From Azospirillaceae bacterium (GTDB taxonomy: Bacteria; Pseudomonadota; Alphaproteobacteria; Azospirillales; Azospirillaceae), in contig JAPWJW010000003.1 in the NCBI GenBank assembly GCA_028283825.1, positions 2,170,501-2,234,500 on the forward strand: a stretch of DNA of 64,000 nucleotides. Direction: 5' to 3'. This document shows, piece by piece, positions 1 to 10,060 of the stretch. The translations under genes and the position numbers were made by a program. The notes under the pieces are model-generated. The model worked only from the letters and a program-made list of their open reading frames with translations, was not told where the DNA came from and did not search any database. The first letter of the stretch is position 1. Each line of letters opens with the position of its first letter.

Positions 1-1
1 G

Positions 2-856
2 GGCGACCGCGCCGCTGCCCATGGCACCCTGCCGTCGGCGGCCCTCGCCCCCCTCTACAAGGCCGCCAAGGTGGCACCCAGCGACCTGAAGAACGCGGTG
101 GGTGTGGCCGACAAGCGCCAGGGTGCGGACCAGCGCGCCATCCTGTACCAGGCCCTGACGGGGGAGACGATCCCGTCGCTGAAGGGCGCCATCCTGGCCA
201 AGGCCGTGGATGTCGGCGACCCCGCCCTGCTGGCGGGTGCCTGGGGCGACCTGCTGGCCCAGGAACTGGGGCAATTGAGCCCCAGCCCGGCGCTGAAGGA
301 CGTGGCCCCGGCGGCCGTCCGCCTGCTGCTGCTGCAGAACCGGCGCGACCTGGCCCAGCCGTGGTTCGAACTGGCCTATCAGACGGCGCAAGAGGCGAAA
401 GAGGGCAAGCCGGTACTGGCCTACCAACGCCTGGTGCCCCTGGCCGTGCTGGGGGGCCTGCTGCCGCCCGGTGGCATCAACTGGGCGCAGTGGCTGGACG
501 CCGTGAAGGCGGATGCCGATGTTCCGTCGCGCGTGCGGGCCGGCACCATCCTGGCCCTGCTGACCGCAGCGGGGGAAAAGGTGGACCCGGTGCTGCTGGC
601 CCGCATGGCCACGGCGACCGAGGCGCCGGGCGTGATCCCGGACGCCGCGTCCTGGATGCGGCTGGACCAGTCGGCCGTGACCGGGCGCAAGGGTGAGGTG
701 GCGGTGCTGGCGCTGGCCGAACTGGCTGATGCCGGTCCGGCCGCCACGCCGGCCACTGTGGCGTCGCATGCATTGAACGCCCTGTCGTCCGTCGGCCTGA
801 AGGACGATGCCCGCCGCCTGGCGCTGGAGGCGGTGGCCGCCTTGTCTGGCGTCTGA
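2..856 (+). CDS. Hypothetical helical protein, C-terminal part (5' end outside window)
   Basis: The reading frame is open from the window edge, so the true start lies upstream; the GTG at 71 is only an internal candidate. The visible part is about 284 residues, rich in Ala/Leu and apparently all-helical, with segments such as PSLKGAILAKAVDVGD and LKDDARRLALEAVAAL that suggest a helical-repeat (TPR- or HEAT-like) fold. No signal peptide can be judged because the N-terminus is missing. It ends 2 bp before xerD, so the two are probably cotranscribed. I do not recognise the family and assign no function. Confidence 0.75.
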   Translation, partial: GDRAAAHGTLPSAALAPLYKAAKVAPSDLKNAVGVADKRQGADQRAILYQALTGETIPSLKGAILAKAVDVGDPALLAGAWGDLLAQELGQLSPSPALKDVAPAAVRLLLLQNRRDLAQPWFELAYQTAQEAKEGKPVLAYQRLVPLAVLGGLLPPGGINWAQWLDAVKADADVPSRVRAGTILALLTAAGEKVDPVLLARMATATEAPGVIPDAASWMRLDQSAVTGRKGEVAVLALAELADAGPAATPATVASHALNALSSVGLKDDARRLALEAVAALSGV

Positions 857-858
857 TC

Positions 859-1917
859 ATGGCGCCGCGCGTGGCAAAATCGGCTGAACCCGGGGCGGCG
901 CCCAAGCGCGCCTCCCCCGGCCGGCCGCGCGCGGCGACCCTGGCCCTGCCGCCGGGGGTGGACGCCTTCCTGGACATGCTGGTGGCGGAACGCGGGGCTG
1001 CGGCGAACACCCGCGATGCCTACCGCCGCGATCTGGTGGACGTCGCCCGCTTCATCGCCGCCCAGCAGGGCGGCCAGGGGGCGGCGCTGGACCAGGCCGG
1101 CACCGACGACCTGCGGGCCTATCTGGACCATCTGGGCCGCGACGGCACCCAGGCCGCGGTCCGCACCGTGGCCCGCCGGCTGTCGGCCCTGCGCCAGTAC
1201 TACAAGTTCCTGGTGTCGGAGGGGCGGCGCGACATCGACCCAACCGCCGTGCTGGACGGTCCCCGCCTGGGCCGGCCCCTGCCCAAGATTTTGTCCGAGG
1301 CCGACGTGGGCCGCATGCTGGACACGGCGGCGCTGCAAGGCGGGGCGGAGGGCTTGCGCCTGGTGGCCCTGCTGGAACTGCTGTACGCCACCGGCCTGCG
1401 CGTATCGGAACTGGTGGGCCTGCCCCTGTCGGCCTTCAGCCGCGACGGCCGCGTGCTGGTGGTGAAGGGCAAGGGCGGCAAGGAACGCATGGTGCCGCTG
1501 TCGCCCCCGGCGCGCGATGCGCTGGCGGCATATCTTCCCCACCGCGCCGTCTTCTTTTCGCCGGGCCGGGAATCACGCCAGGCCTCGCTGCTGTTCCCCT
1601 CGCGCAGTTCCGGCGGCACGCTGACGCGCCAGCGTTTTGGCCAATTGCTGAAGGATCTGGCGCTGGCGTCCGGCCTGGATCCGGCCAAGGTCAGCCCCCA
1701 CGTGCTGCGCCACGCCTTCGCCACCCACCTGCTGGACCATGGCGCGGACTTGCGCTCCGTCCAGAAGATGCTGGGCCATGCCGACATCGGCACCACGCAG
1801 ATCTATACCCATGTGGTGGGGGAACGGTTGCGCCGCACGGTGGAGGATCACCACCCCCTGGCCCGGGGGATGAACCGGGGCCCCAAGGGGCCGAAGCCGG
1901 GCGGGGGCGAGACCTGA
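859..1917 (+). CDS. xerD: Tyrosine recombinase XerD
   Basis: Site-specific recombinase that acts with XerC at dif to resolve chromosome dimers. The 352-residue protein has an N-terminal SAM-like core-binding domain (about residues 33-125) and a C-terminal catalytic domain. All catalytic residues are visible: Arg181 in ATGLRVSEL, Lys205 in VKGKGGKER, His281 and Arg284 in HVLRHAFATHL, His307 in LGHADIGTTQ and nucleophile Tyr316 in QIYTHV. The N-terminus carries about 30 extra basic, Pro/Ala-rich residues compared with E. coli XerD (about 298 aa), so a later start is possible. The lack of phage or integron genes nearby favours the housekeeping recombinase over an integrase. XerC versus XerD is decided only by general resemblance. 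Confidence 0.9.
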   Translation: MAPRVAKSAEPGAAPKRASPGRPRAATLALPPGVDAFLDMLVAERGAAANTRDAYRRDLVDVARFIAAQQGGQGAALDQAGTDDLRAYLDHLGRDGTQAAVRTVARRLSALRQYYKFLVSEGRRDIDPTAVLDGPRLGRPLPKILSEADVGRMLDTAALQGGAEGLRLVALLELLYATGLRVSELVGLPLSAFSRDGRVLVVKGKGGKERMVPLSPPARDALAAYLPHRAVFFSPGRESRQASLLFPSRSSGGTLTRQRFGQLLKDLALASGLDPAKVSPHVLRHAFATHLLDHGADLRSVQKMLGHADIGTTQIYTHVVGERLRRTVEDHHPLARGMNRGPKGPKPGGGET

Positions 1918-2032
1918 TCCCTTGTGATAGCGCTAGCCCCCAGCCCCCGCCCATGGTAATCAGCCGCCTTCGGCCTGCGTATGGCCCCGCCTCGGCGGCA
2001 CCCTTCTTACAAGCCAGTTGTAAGCCAGACCC

Positions 2033-2986
2033 ATGCATTTCCTTGAATTTGAAAAGCCGATCGCCGAACTCGAAGGCAAGATCGATGAACTCCGCCACCT
2101 GTCCGACGGTGGCGGTCTCAACATCGCCGACGAAGTCCGCAAGCTTGAGGACAAGGTCGACAAGCTGCTGCGGTCGACCTACGGCAAACTGACCCCGGCC
2201 CAGAAGGTCCAGGTGGCGCGCCATCCCAACCGGCCGCATTGCCTGGACTACATCAACGCCCTGGTCACCGAGTTCACGCCGCTCGCGGGTGACCGCGTGT
2301 TCGGTGAGGACCGCGCCATCATCGGCGGCCTGGGCCGTTTCCGGGGCCGGTCGGTGGTGATCATCGGCCAGGAAAAGGGCCACGATACCGACACCCGCAT
2401 CCGGCACAATTTCGGTTCGGCCAAGCCCGAGGGCTACCGCAAGGCCCAGCGCCTGCTGGATCTCGCCAGCCGCTTCAACCTGCCGGTCATCACCCTGGTG
2501 GACACGGCCGGCGCCTACCCCGGCGTTGGGGCCGAGGAACGCGGCCAGGCGGAGGCCATCGCCAAGTCGATCGAGACCTGCCTGCGCGCCCGCGTTCCCA
2601 TCGTTTCCGCCATCATCGGTGAAGGCGGCTCGGGCGGCGCCATCGCCATCGCCACGGCCGACCGCGTGCTGATGCTGGAACACTCGGTCTATTCCGTCAT
2701 CTCGCCGGAAGGCTGCTCGGGCATCCTGTGGCGCACCAACACCAACGCCGCCGACGCGGCCGCGGCCCTGCGCCTGACCGCCCAGGACCTGAAGGAACTG
2801 GGCGTCATCGACCGCATCGTCATGGAACCCATCGGCGGTGCGCACCGCCGGCGCGAGGAAACCATCCTGGCGCTGGGCAACGCCATCGATGACAGCCTGG
2901 AATCGATGCGCGGCCAGGACGGCGGCACCCTGATCGCCCGTCGCCGCGAGAAGTACCTGGGCATGGGCCAGAAGGGCCTGGGCTGA
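2033..2986 (+). CDS. accA: Acetyl-CoA carboxylase carboxyltransferase subunit alpha
   Basis: Cytoplasmic alpha subunit of the carboxyltransferase that, with AccD, moves the carboxyl group from biotin-carboxyl carrier protein to acetyl-CoA, giving malonyl-CoA for fatty-acid synthesis. The 317 residues match the normal family length. The N-terminus [20 protein letters not shown] and the crotonase-like core with [21 protein letters not shown] and [10 protein letters not shown] are diagnostic. It follows xerD by 115 bp on the same strand, and accD is not in the window. A perfect 28-bp palindrome lies just beyond the stop codon. Confidence 0.96.
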   Translation: MHFLEFEKPIAELEGKIDELRHLSDGGGLNIADEVRKLEDKVDKLLRSTYGKLTPAQKVQVARHPNRPHCLDYINALVTEFTPLAGDRVFGEDRAIIGGLGRFRGRSVVIIGQEKGHDTDTRIRHNFGSAKPEGYRKAQRLLDLASRFNLPVITLVDTAGAYPGVGAEERGQAEAIAKSIETCLRARVPIVSAIIGEGGSGGAIAIATADRVLMLEHSVYSVISPEGCSGILWRTNTNAADAAAALRLTAQDLKELGVIDRIVMEPIGGAHRRREETILALGNAIDDSLESMRGQDGGTLIARRREKYLGMGQKGLG

Positions 2987-2998
2987 AGTGATACGTGT

Positions 2999-3026
2999 GG
3001 CGTTTGAACGGTACCGTTCAAACGCC
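2999..3026. repeat. Perfect 28-bp palindrome downstream of accA
   Basis: The half-site GGCGTTTGAACGGT is followed exactly by its reverse complement with no spacer. It starts 12 bp after the accA stop. No T-run follows, so it is not a classical intrinsic terminator; it may be a protein-binding site or a hairpin that protects the mRNA 3' end. Confidence 0.8.
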
Positions 3027-3134
3027 CCCTCAATTGCCGGGCGCCCGCATCCGCGGGCTTGGCTTCCTCACTTTCCAGTCAGCTACGCTCCCCGGAAAGC
3101 TCCGGCGGCTGCGGTCGCAGCCTACAGCGGCACA
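3027..3134 (-). repeat. Dispersed structured intergenic repeat, copy 1
   Basis: Full-length member of the family described in the findings, read on the minus strand. It has the stem GGCTGCG-AC-CGCAGCC, the block GCCGCCGGA, paired GCTTTCC / GGAAAGT, and a stem closed by the GGAT loop (CCCGC-GGAT-GCGGG). It ends with the family's TGAGGG-type terminus at 3027 and abuts the 28-bp palindrome. Confidence 0.8.
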
Positions 3135-3142
3135 CATGCATG

Positions 3143-3176
3143 AAAAAGGCGCCTTCCTTCGGGAGGGCGCCTTTTT
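3143..3176. terminator. Bidirectional intrinsic terminator
   Basis: AAAAAGGCGCC and GGCGCCTTTTT flank a short paired TTCC / GGAG segment with a TTCG loop. A-runs and T-runs on both sides let it work in either direction, serving accA from the left and the small minus-strand gene from the right. Confidence 0.85.
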
Positions 3177-3271
3177 CTTTGGCGGGATGGGGACCCGTGC
3201 GGGCTACGGCTCCGCCTGTCCCCGACGCTTGCGCGCGGGGGCGTACGGCCTTGCCGGCAGGGTCGGGAAAG

Positions 3272-3565
3272 CTAGCTGCGCAGCACCAGGCGGGAACAGC
3301 CGCCGCCGGCCGGCAGCACATCGCTGGCCAAGCCCGCCAGGCTCAGCATGGCCTGTACGTCCAGGATGGTGTCGGTGGGGCGGGTCAGTGTCAGCCGGAC
3401 GTCCCGGCAGCCCATCTTCCGGAAGCGCGCGACCGCGTCCAGGATCTGGCGGGCGGGGGCGGCGGCGGAAGGGGGCGGATCAAAAGCACTGGGGGTGGCT
3501 GCCAAAACGGCGGCGGCCATGCCGGGTTCCGGATTGATGGCTCCGGTCGCCTCATGCGGATGCAT
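3272..3565 (-). CDS. Small hypothetical protein (97 aa)
   Basis: Unrecognised small cytoplasmic protein. The ATG at 3565 is chosen because AGGGA sits about 6 bases upstream; an in-frame ATG at 3652 has no such site. The N-terminal half is Ala/Pro-rich. The C-terminal half (DAVARFRKMGCRDVRLTLTRPTDTILDVQAMLSLAGL) looks folded and ends in GGGCSRLVLRS. There is no membrane segment or signal peptide. It converges on accA and is separated from it by a terminator and repeat copy 1. Coding bias agrees with a real gene, but function is unknown. Confidence 0.55.
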   Translation of the reverse strand: MHPHEATGAINPEPGMAAAVLAATPSAFDPPPSAAAPARQILDAVARFRKMGCRDVRLTLTRPTDTILDVQAMLSLAGLASDVLPAGGGCSRLVLRS

Positions 3566-3729
3566 GCGAGGTCCCTGGTTGGGGTTCGCCCGGGATGGAC
3601 GCCCCGGGCAATTAGGATATTGAGACCAATTGAGGCTTTTCCGCGACGGCAAAGTTGGGGCTGCGGCGCATTTTCCCCATCAGGGGAGGACCAGGGCGAC
3701 GCAGCCCCGGATTTGATACTGCGAAAGCG

Positions 3730-4734
<1,005 letters not shown>

Positions 4735-4873
4735 GACCTAAAATCCTCAAAGACGACAGGTTGAAATAAGTGAAACGCGAGGCGCCATCCTCTTGTTCGT
4801 TTCGTTCCTTCGTCAAGCGGACGACTCGCAGGTCTGCCCTGTCTCCATGCGCAACCTAAGCAAGTTTATTATC

Positions 4874-5002
4874 AGCGGCATGGGCATGGCTCATGCCGCT
4901 GTAGGCCCCGACTGGGGCCGCCGGAACTTTTCGGGAAGCGTCAGCGGACTGAAAAGTGAGGATAGCCCAAGCGGCCGGATGGCCGCGCCCGGCGCCTGAG
5001 GG
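4874..5002 (+). repeat. Dispersed structured intergenic repeat, copy 2
   Basis: Full-length copy between asd and ubiB. It has the first stem AGCGGCATG / CATGCCGCT, second stem GGCCCCG-AC-TGGGGCC, third stem ACTTTTC paired with GAAAAGT, and fourth stem CGGCC-GGAT-GGCCG, then CGCCCGGCGCCTGAGGG. Compared with copy 9, the third-stem sequence has changed on both arms. Confidence 0.85.
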
Positions 5003-5014
5003 AACACTTAAGAA

Positions 5015-6556
5015 TCACCGCAGCGCCAGGACGATGACTGCCACGCCCAGGGCGATGATCGCGGCCCACAGCAGGCCTTGGCCGCGCCCGTTGTTCAGGC
5101 GGTCGGCCAGGGCGTCGATGCTGTGCGGGTCGATGGGCAGGCCGCCGCGCTCCAGATGGTCGGTCAGGCGGTCGGCATGGCGCAACAGCAGGGGCAGCTT
5201 GCCGGCGGTGTTGCTGATGGACCGCACCGCCTCGGCCAGCCGGGCCTCGGGCCCGCGGTTCTCCCGCATCCACTGCTCGATCAGGGGGCGGGCCACCTCC
5301 CACATGTTCAGCTTGGGGTTCAGGACGCGGCCCACGCCCTCGGCCGTCAGCATGCTTTTCTGCAGCAGCAGCAACTGGGGCTGGGTCTCCATCTCGAACT
5401 GCTCGGTCACCGCGAACAGCTGGGCCAGCAGGCGGCCGACGGAGATGTCGTGCAGGGGCTTGTTGTGCACCTGTTCGCCGATGGCACGGACCGCCTGCAT
5501 GAAGATGTCGCGCGACTGGTGCGCGGGAACGTAGCCGGCATCGAAATGCACGTCCGCCACCAGGCGATAGTCGCGGTTCAGGAAGCCGATCAGCATGTCG
5601 GCCAGATACAGCCGGGTCTGCCGGTCCAGGCGGCCCATGATGCCGAAATCCACCGGCGCCAGGTGGCCGGACAGGTTCACGAACATGTTGCCGGGGTGCA
5701 GGTCGGCGTGGAAGAAGCCGTCGCGGAATACCTGGTTGAAGAAGGAGTTGGCCGCCTGGCGCAGGATGTCGTCGGGGTCGAAGCCGGCGGCGCGGATGCC
5801 GTCCACCTGGTCCACCGGGACGCCGTGGATGCGATCAATGGTCATCACCCGCTGGCTGGTACGGTCCCAGTCCACCTTGGGGATGTTGAAGGTGTTGTCG
5901 CCCTTGAAGTTGTCCGCCAGTTCCGAGGCGGCACTACCCTCCATGCGCAGGTCCATTTCCATGCGCACGGTTTCGGCGAAGGTCTCCACCACCTCCACCG
6001 GCTTCAGCCGCTTCAGGCGGGGCTGTACCTTCAGCGCCAGGCCGGCCAGCCAGAACATCAGGTCGATGTCGCGGCGGAATGCCAGTTCCACGCCGGGGCG
6101 CAGCACCTTGACCGCCACCTCCTTGCCTTCCGCCGTGACGGCGAAATGCACCTGGGCGATGGACGCGGCGGCCACCGCTTCGGGCGCGAAGCTCTGGAAA
6201 ATCTCCGTCAGCGGGCGGCCCAGCTGTTCCTCGATGATGGCGACCGCCTGTTCCGTGGGGAAGGGCGGCAGCCGGTCGCGCAGCAGGGCCAGATCCTCGG
6301 CCACGGCGTCGCCCACCAGGTCGGACCGGGTGGACAGCGCCTGGCCCAGCTTGATGAAGCTGGGGCCCAGTTCCTGGATGGCGGCGGCCAGGCGCTGGCC
6401 GGTGCGGCCGGGCGCGCGGTTGTTGTTCACCAGGCGCAGCACCCAGGCCACACCCGGCGCCATGTCGCGGAACTCATCGGGGAACAGGGCGCCGTGGCGG
6501 CCCAGCGTGCGCCCGATGGTGTACAGGCGGCGCAGGTTGCGCAGGATGCGGAACAT
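5015..6556 (-). CDS. ubiB: Ubiquinone biosynthesis atypical kinase UbiB
   Basis: ABC1/ADCK-family ATPase needed for aerobic ubiquinone synthesis and acting at the inner membrane. From the ATG at 6556 it has 513 residues, close to the family norm. Motifs in order are KLGQ (residues 69-72, in SFIKLGQALSTRSDL), AAASIAQVH, HADLHPGNMF and VDFGIMGRL. A C-terminal hydrophobic helix (GLLWAAIIALGVAVIVLAL) anchors it. The start was chosen because MFRILRNLRRLYTIGRTL is the conserved N-terminus and it begins 2 bp after the ubiE stop; the longer open frame runs back into ubiE. It forms an operon with ubiE. Confidence 0.95.
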   Translation of the reverse strand: MFRILRNLRRLYTIGRTLGRHGALFPDEFRDMAPGVAWVLRLVNNNRAPGRTGQRLAAAIQELGPSFIKLGQALSTRSDLVGDAVAEDLALLRDRLPPFPTEQAVAIIEEQLGRPLTEIFQSFAPEAVAAASIAQVHFAVTAEGKEVAVKVLRPGVELAFRRDIDLMFWLAGLALKVQPRLKRLKPVEVVETFAETVRMEMDLRMEGSAASELADNFKGDNTFNIPKVDWDRTSQRVMTIDRIHGVPVDQVDGIRAAGFDPDDILRQAANSFFNQVFRDGFFHADLHPGNMFVNLSGHLAPVDFGIMGRLDRQTRLYLADMLIGFLNRDYRLVADVHFDAGYVPAHQSRDIFMQAVRAIGEQVHNKPLHDISVGRLLAQLFAVTEQFEMETQPQLLLLQKSMLTAEGVGRVLNPKLNMWEVARPLIEQWMRENRGPEARLAEAVRSISNTAGKLPLLLRHADRLTDHLERGGLPIDPHSIDALADRLNNGRGQGLLWAAIIALGVAVIVLALR

Positions 6557-6558
6557 GA

Positions 6559-7401
6559 TCAGACGCGCCAGGCGGAATGGATGGCGGCGATGCCGCCGGT
6601 CAGCGGCCGCGCCCGGGCCTGGCCGAAGCCCACGGCCTCCAGCCGGCGGCACAGCGCCTCACGCTCGGGGAAGCGGCGGATGCTTTCCACCAGGTACTGG
6701 TAACTCTCGCGGTCGCCCGCCACCATCTGGCCCAGGCGGGGCAGCACCTCGAAGGAATAGCGGTCGTACAGCTCGCGCAAGCCCGGCAGGTTCACCTGGC
6801 TGAACTCCAGGCAGAAGAAGCGCCCGCCCGGCTTCAGCACGCGCCGCGCCTCCGCCAGGGCCTTGTCGATGTGGGTGACGTTGCGCAGGCCGAAGGCGAT
6901 GGTGTAGGCATCGACCGAGCGGTCGGCCACGGGCAGCGACTCGGCATTGCCCACGGTCCAGTGCAGGCCGCCCCGGGTTTCCGGCGTGCGGTCCCAGCCG
7001 GGCAGGCTGCCCTTGTCGATGCCGCGGTCGCGGCCCACCCGCACCATGGCCTCCGTCAGGTCGCAGACCATGATCTTGGCCCCGGGCGCCTTGGCCGCCA
7101 TGCGGAAGGCGATGTCGCCGGTGCCGCCGGCCACGTCCAGCAGGGTTTCGCCCGCGCGCGGGTTCACCAGGCTGACGAAGTCGGACTTCCACAGCCGATG
7201 GACGCCCATCGACATCAGGTCGTTCATCACGTCATAGCGGCTGGCCACGCTGGAGAACACGCCCTGCACCAGGGGCGCCTTCTCCGCCGGGTTGATGGCG
7301 CGGAAGCCGAAGGATCGCGCCTCCCGCTCCTGCGCCGTCAGGGCGGCGTCGGTGTCGGTGGAACCGGGGGCGAAGGCGGGGGGCGTGGTTTGGTCGGCCA
7401 T
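6559..7401 (-). CDS. ubiE: Ubiquinone/menaquinone C-methyltransferase UbiE
   Basis: SAM-dependent C-methyltransferase of the benzoquinol ring in ubiquinone synthesis. From the ATG at 7401 it has 280 residues. The SAM-binding motif I is LLDVAGGTGDIAF and the post-motif is ARRVLKPGGRFFCLEFS; SVASRYDVMNDLMSMGVHRLWK is the UbiE signature. The N-terminus has about 30 extra residues before the conserved core. It is directly upstream of ubiB in the same operon. Confidence 0.95.
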   Translation of the reverse strand: MADQTTPPAFAPGSTDTDAALTAQEREARSFGFRAINPAEKAPLVQGVFSSVASRYDVMNDLMSMGVHRLWKSDFVSLVNPRAGETLLDVAGGTGDIAFRMAAKAPGAKIMVCDLTEAMVRVGRDRGIDKGSLPGWDRTPETRGGLHWTVGNAESLPVADRSVDAYTIAFGLRNVTHIDKALAEARRVLKPGGRFFCLEFSQVNLPGLRELYDRYSFEVLPRLGQMVAGDRESYQYLVESIRRFPEREALCRRLEAVGFGQARARPLTGGIAAIHSAWRV

Positions 7402-7523
7402 GGCGGCACCATAACGTCCGCAACCGTCCTTGGGTAGCGGGCTTGGGGCCGCCCTGGCCGGTACCCAGATCTGTGACGGCGGCAAGGGAACTTAGCCCGG
7501 GCCGGGCAATCGTTTGGCCGGTG

Positions 7524-8372
7524 TCAGGCCGACGCCCGCTCGGCAGGGATCCAGGTGGGGGAGTGGCGGGTGGAGAAATAGCGGGCGGGCGACTGGCCGA
7601 AGGCCTTGCGGAACATGGCGATGAAGTTGCTGGGCGTGGCATAGCCCAGGGCGTCCGCCACCTCCGCCACCGGCTGCCCCTGCGCCAGCCGTTCCAGGGC
7701 CAGCGTCAGGCGGGCCTGCTGGCGCCACTGCGTCACGCTCAACCCCGTCTCCGCCCCGAACTGCCGGCGGGCGGTGCGTTCCGACAGGCCGGCGTCGCGC
7801 GCCAGGGCGGCCAGGGTGCGGTCGTCCTCCGGCTGTCGCAGCAGGTGCATGGCCAGGCGTAGCAGCCGCGCGTCCGTGGGCATGGGCAGGTGCAGCGGTT
7901 CCCGCGGTGCCAGGCGGATCTCATCCAGCAGCACGGTCGTCAGGCGTTCCTGCTCCGCCGTCAGGGTTTTCGTCCATTCCCAGGTGGTCGCCCGCCGCAC
8001 CAGGGCCTGCAACAGGTCGCTGATGCCCATGACGCAGGGGGCATCGGGCAGGTCGGCGGCGGCCTCGGGCGTCAGCATCATGCCCCAGCCGACCACCACG
8101 CCGCTGAAGGTCACCTTGTGCGACAGGCCCGGCGGCAGCCAGCCGGCCCGGTGCGGCGGCAGCAGCCAGGACCCGTGCGCCGTGTGGACATGGACCAGGC
8201 CGGCTTCGGTACAGAACAGTTGCCCCCGCAGGTGGTGATGCCAATCCAGCTCGCGTGAGCCCATGCGCACCTTGTCCTCGGCATTGCCGCGGCCCCAGAA
8301 GGCCACCACCGGCGGCCCGTCCGGCCGCTCGCAAAATTCCAGGAAGGCTTGCTTGTCCATCGACGTGTCCAT
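7524..8372 (-). CDS. AraC-family transcriptional regulator with cupin-type sensor domain
   Basis: The 282-residue DNA-binding regulator has an N-terminal cupin-like sensor half (HHHLRGQLFCTEAGLVHVHTAHGSWLLPPHRAGWLPPG) and a C-terminal double helix-turn-helix AraC domain (LAALARDAGLSERTARRQFGAETGLSVTQWRQQARL, then VAEVADALGYATPSNFIAMFRKAFGQSPARYF). An alternative start is the Met five residues in. It is divergent from the FAD monooxygenase gene, with about 100 bp between them, so it probably controls that gene; this is inference. The ligand is unknown. Confidence 0.85.
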   Translation of the reverse strand: MDTSMDKQAFLEFCERPDGPPVVAFWGRGNAEDKVRMGSRELDWHHHLRGQLFCTEAGLVHVHTAHGSWLLPPHRAGWLPPGLSHKVTFSGVVVGWGMMLTPEAAADLPDAPCVMGISDLLQALVRRATTWEWTKTLTAEQERLTTVLLDEIRLAPREPLHLPMPTDARLLRLAMHLLRQPEDDRTLAALARDAGLSERTARRQFGAETGLSVTQWRQQARLTLALERLAQGQPVAEVADALGYATPSNFIAMFRKAFGQSPARYFSTRHSPTWIPAERASA

Positions 8373-8477
8373 CCACGTTGGCCGCTTCGCATTATTTTTC
8401 GACCGACTGTCGTTATCGTGTCCAGCCCTTTCCGCGTTACCGAATAGATCGGGATTTTATCCGCGATGGGGGAAAGC

Positions 8478-9641
8478 ATGGTTGAGACACCCGTGGCCAT
8501 CATCGGCGCCGGCTTGGGCGGGTTGTGCCTGGCCCAGGCACTGACCCGCGCCGGCATTGATTGCGCCGTCTATGAGCGTGACGCGGCGCTGGACAGCCGC
8601 CCCCAGGGCTATCGCCTGCGCATCGACGCGGACGGGCAGGCCGCGCTGGCCCATTGCCTGCCCCCAAGCCTCTACGACTTGTTCCGGCGAACCTGCGCCA
8701 GGCCCGGGCCGATGCCGCGCTTCCTGGACAGTGGTCTGGACGTGAAGGCGGCCCGGGCGCCCGCCAGCTGGGAAACCGGGGCCGGTCCGGATGACGGCGC
8801 CGACCTGTGCGCCCATCGGCAGACCCTGCGCGAAATCCTGATGAGGGGCATCGAACCCCGTGTCCATTTCGGCAAGACCTTCGACGTCCTGGCGGTCCGG
8901 GCCGATGGTGGGGCGCGGGTGACCTTCTCCGACGGCACCCACATCAACGCCGGCCTGGTGGTGGCTGCCGACGGCCTGAACTCCAGCGTCCGTCGCCTGC
9001 TGGCTCCGCAGGCCGATCCCTTGGACACCGGTGCGGTCTGCCTCTACGGCCGCACGACGCTGACGCCCCCGGTGCGCGTGGCGGTGGGCGATGTCCTGGT
9101 CGCCGGCACCACGGTGGTCTTCGCCGACGGCTGCGCCGCCGTGATCGATCCCATGCGGTTTGATTGGCCGGCGGCGGCGGGCGGCCTGACCCGCGCCACC
9201 GATTACCTCTATTGGGCGCTGGTGGCGCCCCGGTCGCGGTTGGGGGCGCCTGGCCCCGTGCTGGGCATGGCCGCGGCCGACGTGGCCGGGCGGCTGATGG
9301 ACGGCTGGCATCCCCACCTGCGTGCCCTGGTCGATTTCGCGGATGCGGACGGCCTGGCCCTGGTGCCGGTGCGCAGCGCCCGGCTGGCGCGAACCTGGCC
9401 CGCCTGGGGGGATGGCCCCGTCACCTTCCTGGGTGATGCCATCCATGCCATGAGCCCGGCCGGTGGCCTGGGCGCCAACACCGCCTTGCGTGACGCCGCA
9501 GAATTGGCGGCTCGCCTGGCCGGGCCCCTGTCGCCGCAAGCCGCCGCCCGCGATTACGAGATCGAGATGCGCACCCGGGCGGCCCGGGCCATCCACCTGT
9601 CCGAACAGGGCGCCGCCGCCCTGTTCGCCGATGTCATTTAA
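8478..9641 (+). CDS. FAD-dependent monooxygenase (PHBH-like)
   Basis: Flavoprotein hydroxylase of the p-hydroxybenzoate hydroxylase / TetX type, using FAD and NAD(P)H to oxygenate a small substrate. An N-terminal Rossmann motif VAIIGAGLGGLCLAQAL and a C-terminal FAD motif GDAIHAMSPAGGLGANTALRDAAEL are present; the central part carries a diverged DG motif. The ATG at 8478 is preferred to the one at 8466 because GGGGGA lies about 5 bases before it. It is divergent from an AraC regulator and followed 11 bp later by a STAS-like gene. The substrate cannot be deduced; antibiotic- or aromatic-modifying activity are both possible. Confidence 0.85.
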   Translation: MVETPVAIIGAGLGGLCLAQALTRAGIDCAVYERDAALDSRPQGYRLRIDADGQAALAHCLPPSLYDLFRRTCARPGPMPRFLDSGLDVKAARAPASWETGAGPDDGADLCAHRQTLREILMRGIEPRVHFGKTFDVLAVRADGGARVTFSDGTHINAGLVVAADGLNSSVRRLLAPQADPLDTGAVCLYGRTTLTPPVRVAVGDVLVAGTTVVFADGCAAVIDPMRFDWPAAAGGLTRATDYLYWALVAPRSRLGAPGPVLGMAAADVAGRLMDGWHPHLRALVDFADADGLALVPVRSARLARTWPAWGDGPVTFLGDAIHAMSPAGGLGANTALRDAAELAARLAGPLSPQAAARDYEIEMRTRAARAIHLSEQGAAALFADVI

Positions 9642-9652
9642 GGAAAGCTTCC

Positions 9653-10042
9653 ATGGATGATTTCCAGCTGCACGACGTCAGCGATTTCCCGGTGGTGCGG
9701 CCCCGCCCGGGGCCGGTGTCGCCCGGTGCCGGCGTGCAATGGGTACGGGAAATGGACGCCCTGCTGGCGCGCGCCCAGCCCTTCGTCATGGTGATGGACG
9801 GTTCCATGCATGAGGAAGAGGCGCATGAGGACCGGCGTGAGCGGGCCATCTGGATGAAGCAGAACCGCGACCGGATGGCGGCGCTGTGCCGGCTGGTGGT
9901 GGCGGTGGAACCCGACGCCGTGCGTCGCGCCGCCTTCAAGGTCCAGGCCGCCATCGCGGTCAAGGCCTTCGGCGTGCCCATGGACGTGACCGCCACGCAG
10001 GAAGAGGCCGCCCTGAAAGCGGCGACCGCGCTGGCCGCCTAA
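9653..10042 (+). CDS. Small STAS/SpoIIAA-like protein (129 aa)
   Basis: Cytoplasmic protein with no signal peptide. The pattern of a beta strand PFVMVMDGS, a charged helix HEDRRERAIWMKQNRDRMAALCR, a strand LVVAVEPDAV and the tail FGVPMDVTATQEEA resembles the SpoIIAA-like (STAS) family of lone 130-residue proteins; the match is by eye only. It begins 11 bp after the FAD monooxygenase, so cotranscription is likely. Short repeat copy 3 follows. A hypothetical-protein label would also be fair. Confidence 0.6.
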   Translation: MDDFQLHDVSDFPVVRPRPGPVSPGAGVQWVREMDALLARAQPFVMVMDGSMHEEEAHEDRRERAIWMKQNRDRMAALCRLVVAVEPDAVRRAAFKVQAAIAVKAFGVPMDVTATQEEAALKAATALAA

Positions 10043-10060
10043 AACCAGGTACGAAGATCG

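Noticed and set aside
859-1917. xerD as a phage or integron integrase
   Set aside because: No mobile genes, attachment repeats or tRNA neighbour; length and flanking accA fit the housekeeping recombinase.
1920-2030. Further copy of the dispersed repeat before accA
   Set aside because: Short shared GC-rich words only; the ordered stems and the GGAT loop are missing.
5078-6703. Long plus-strand open frame (541 codons) opposite ubiB/ubiE
   Set aside because: His/Gln/Gly-rich product with no domain; it is the antisense shadow of ubiB and ubiE, which carry full family motifs.
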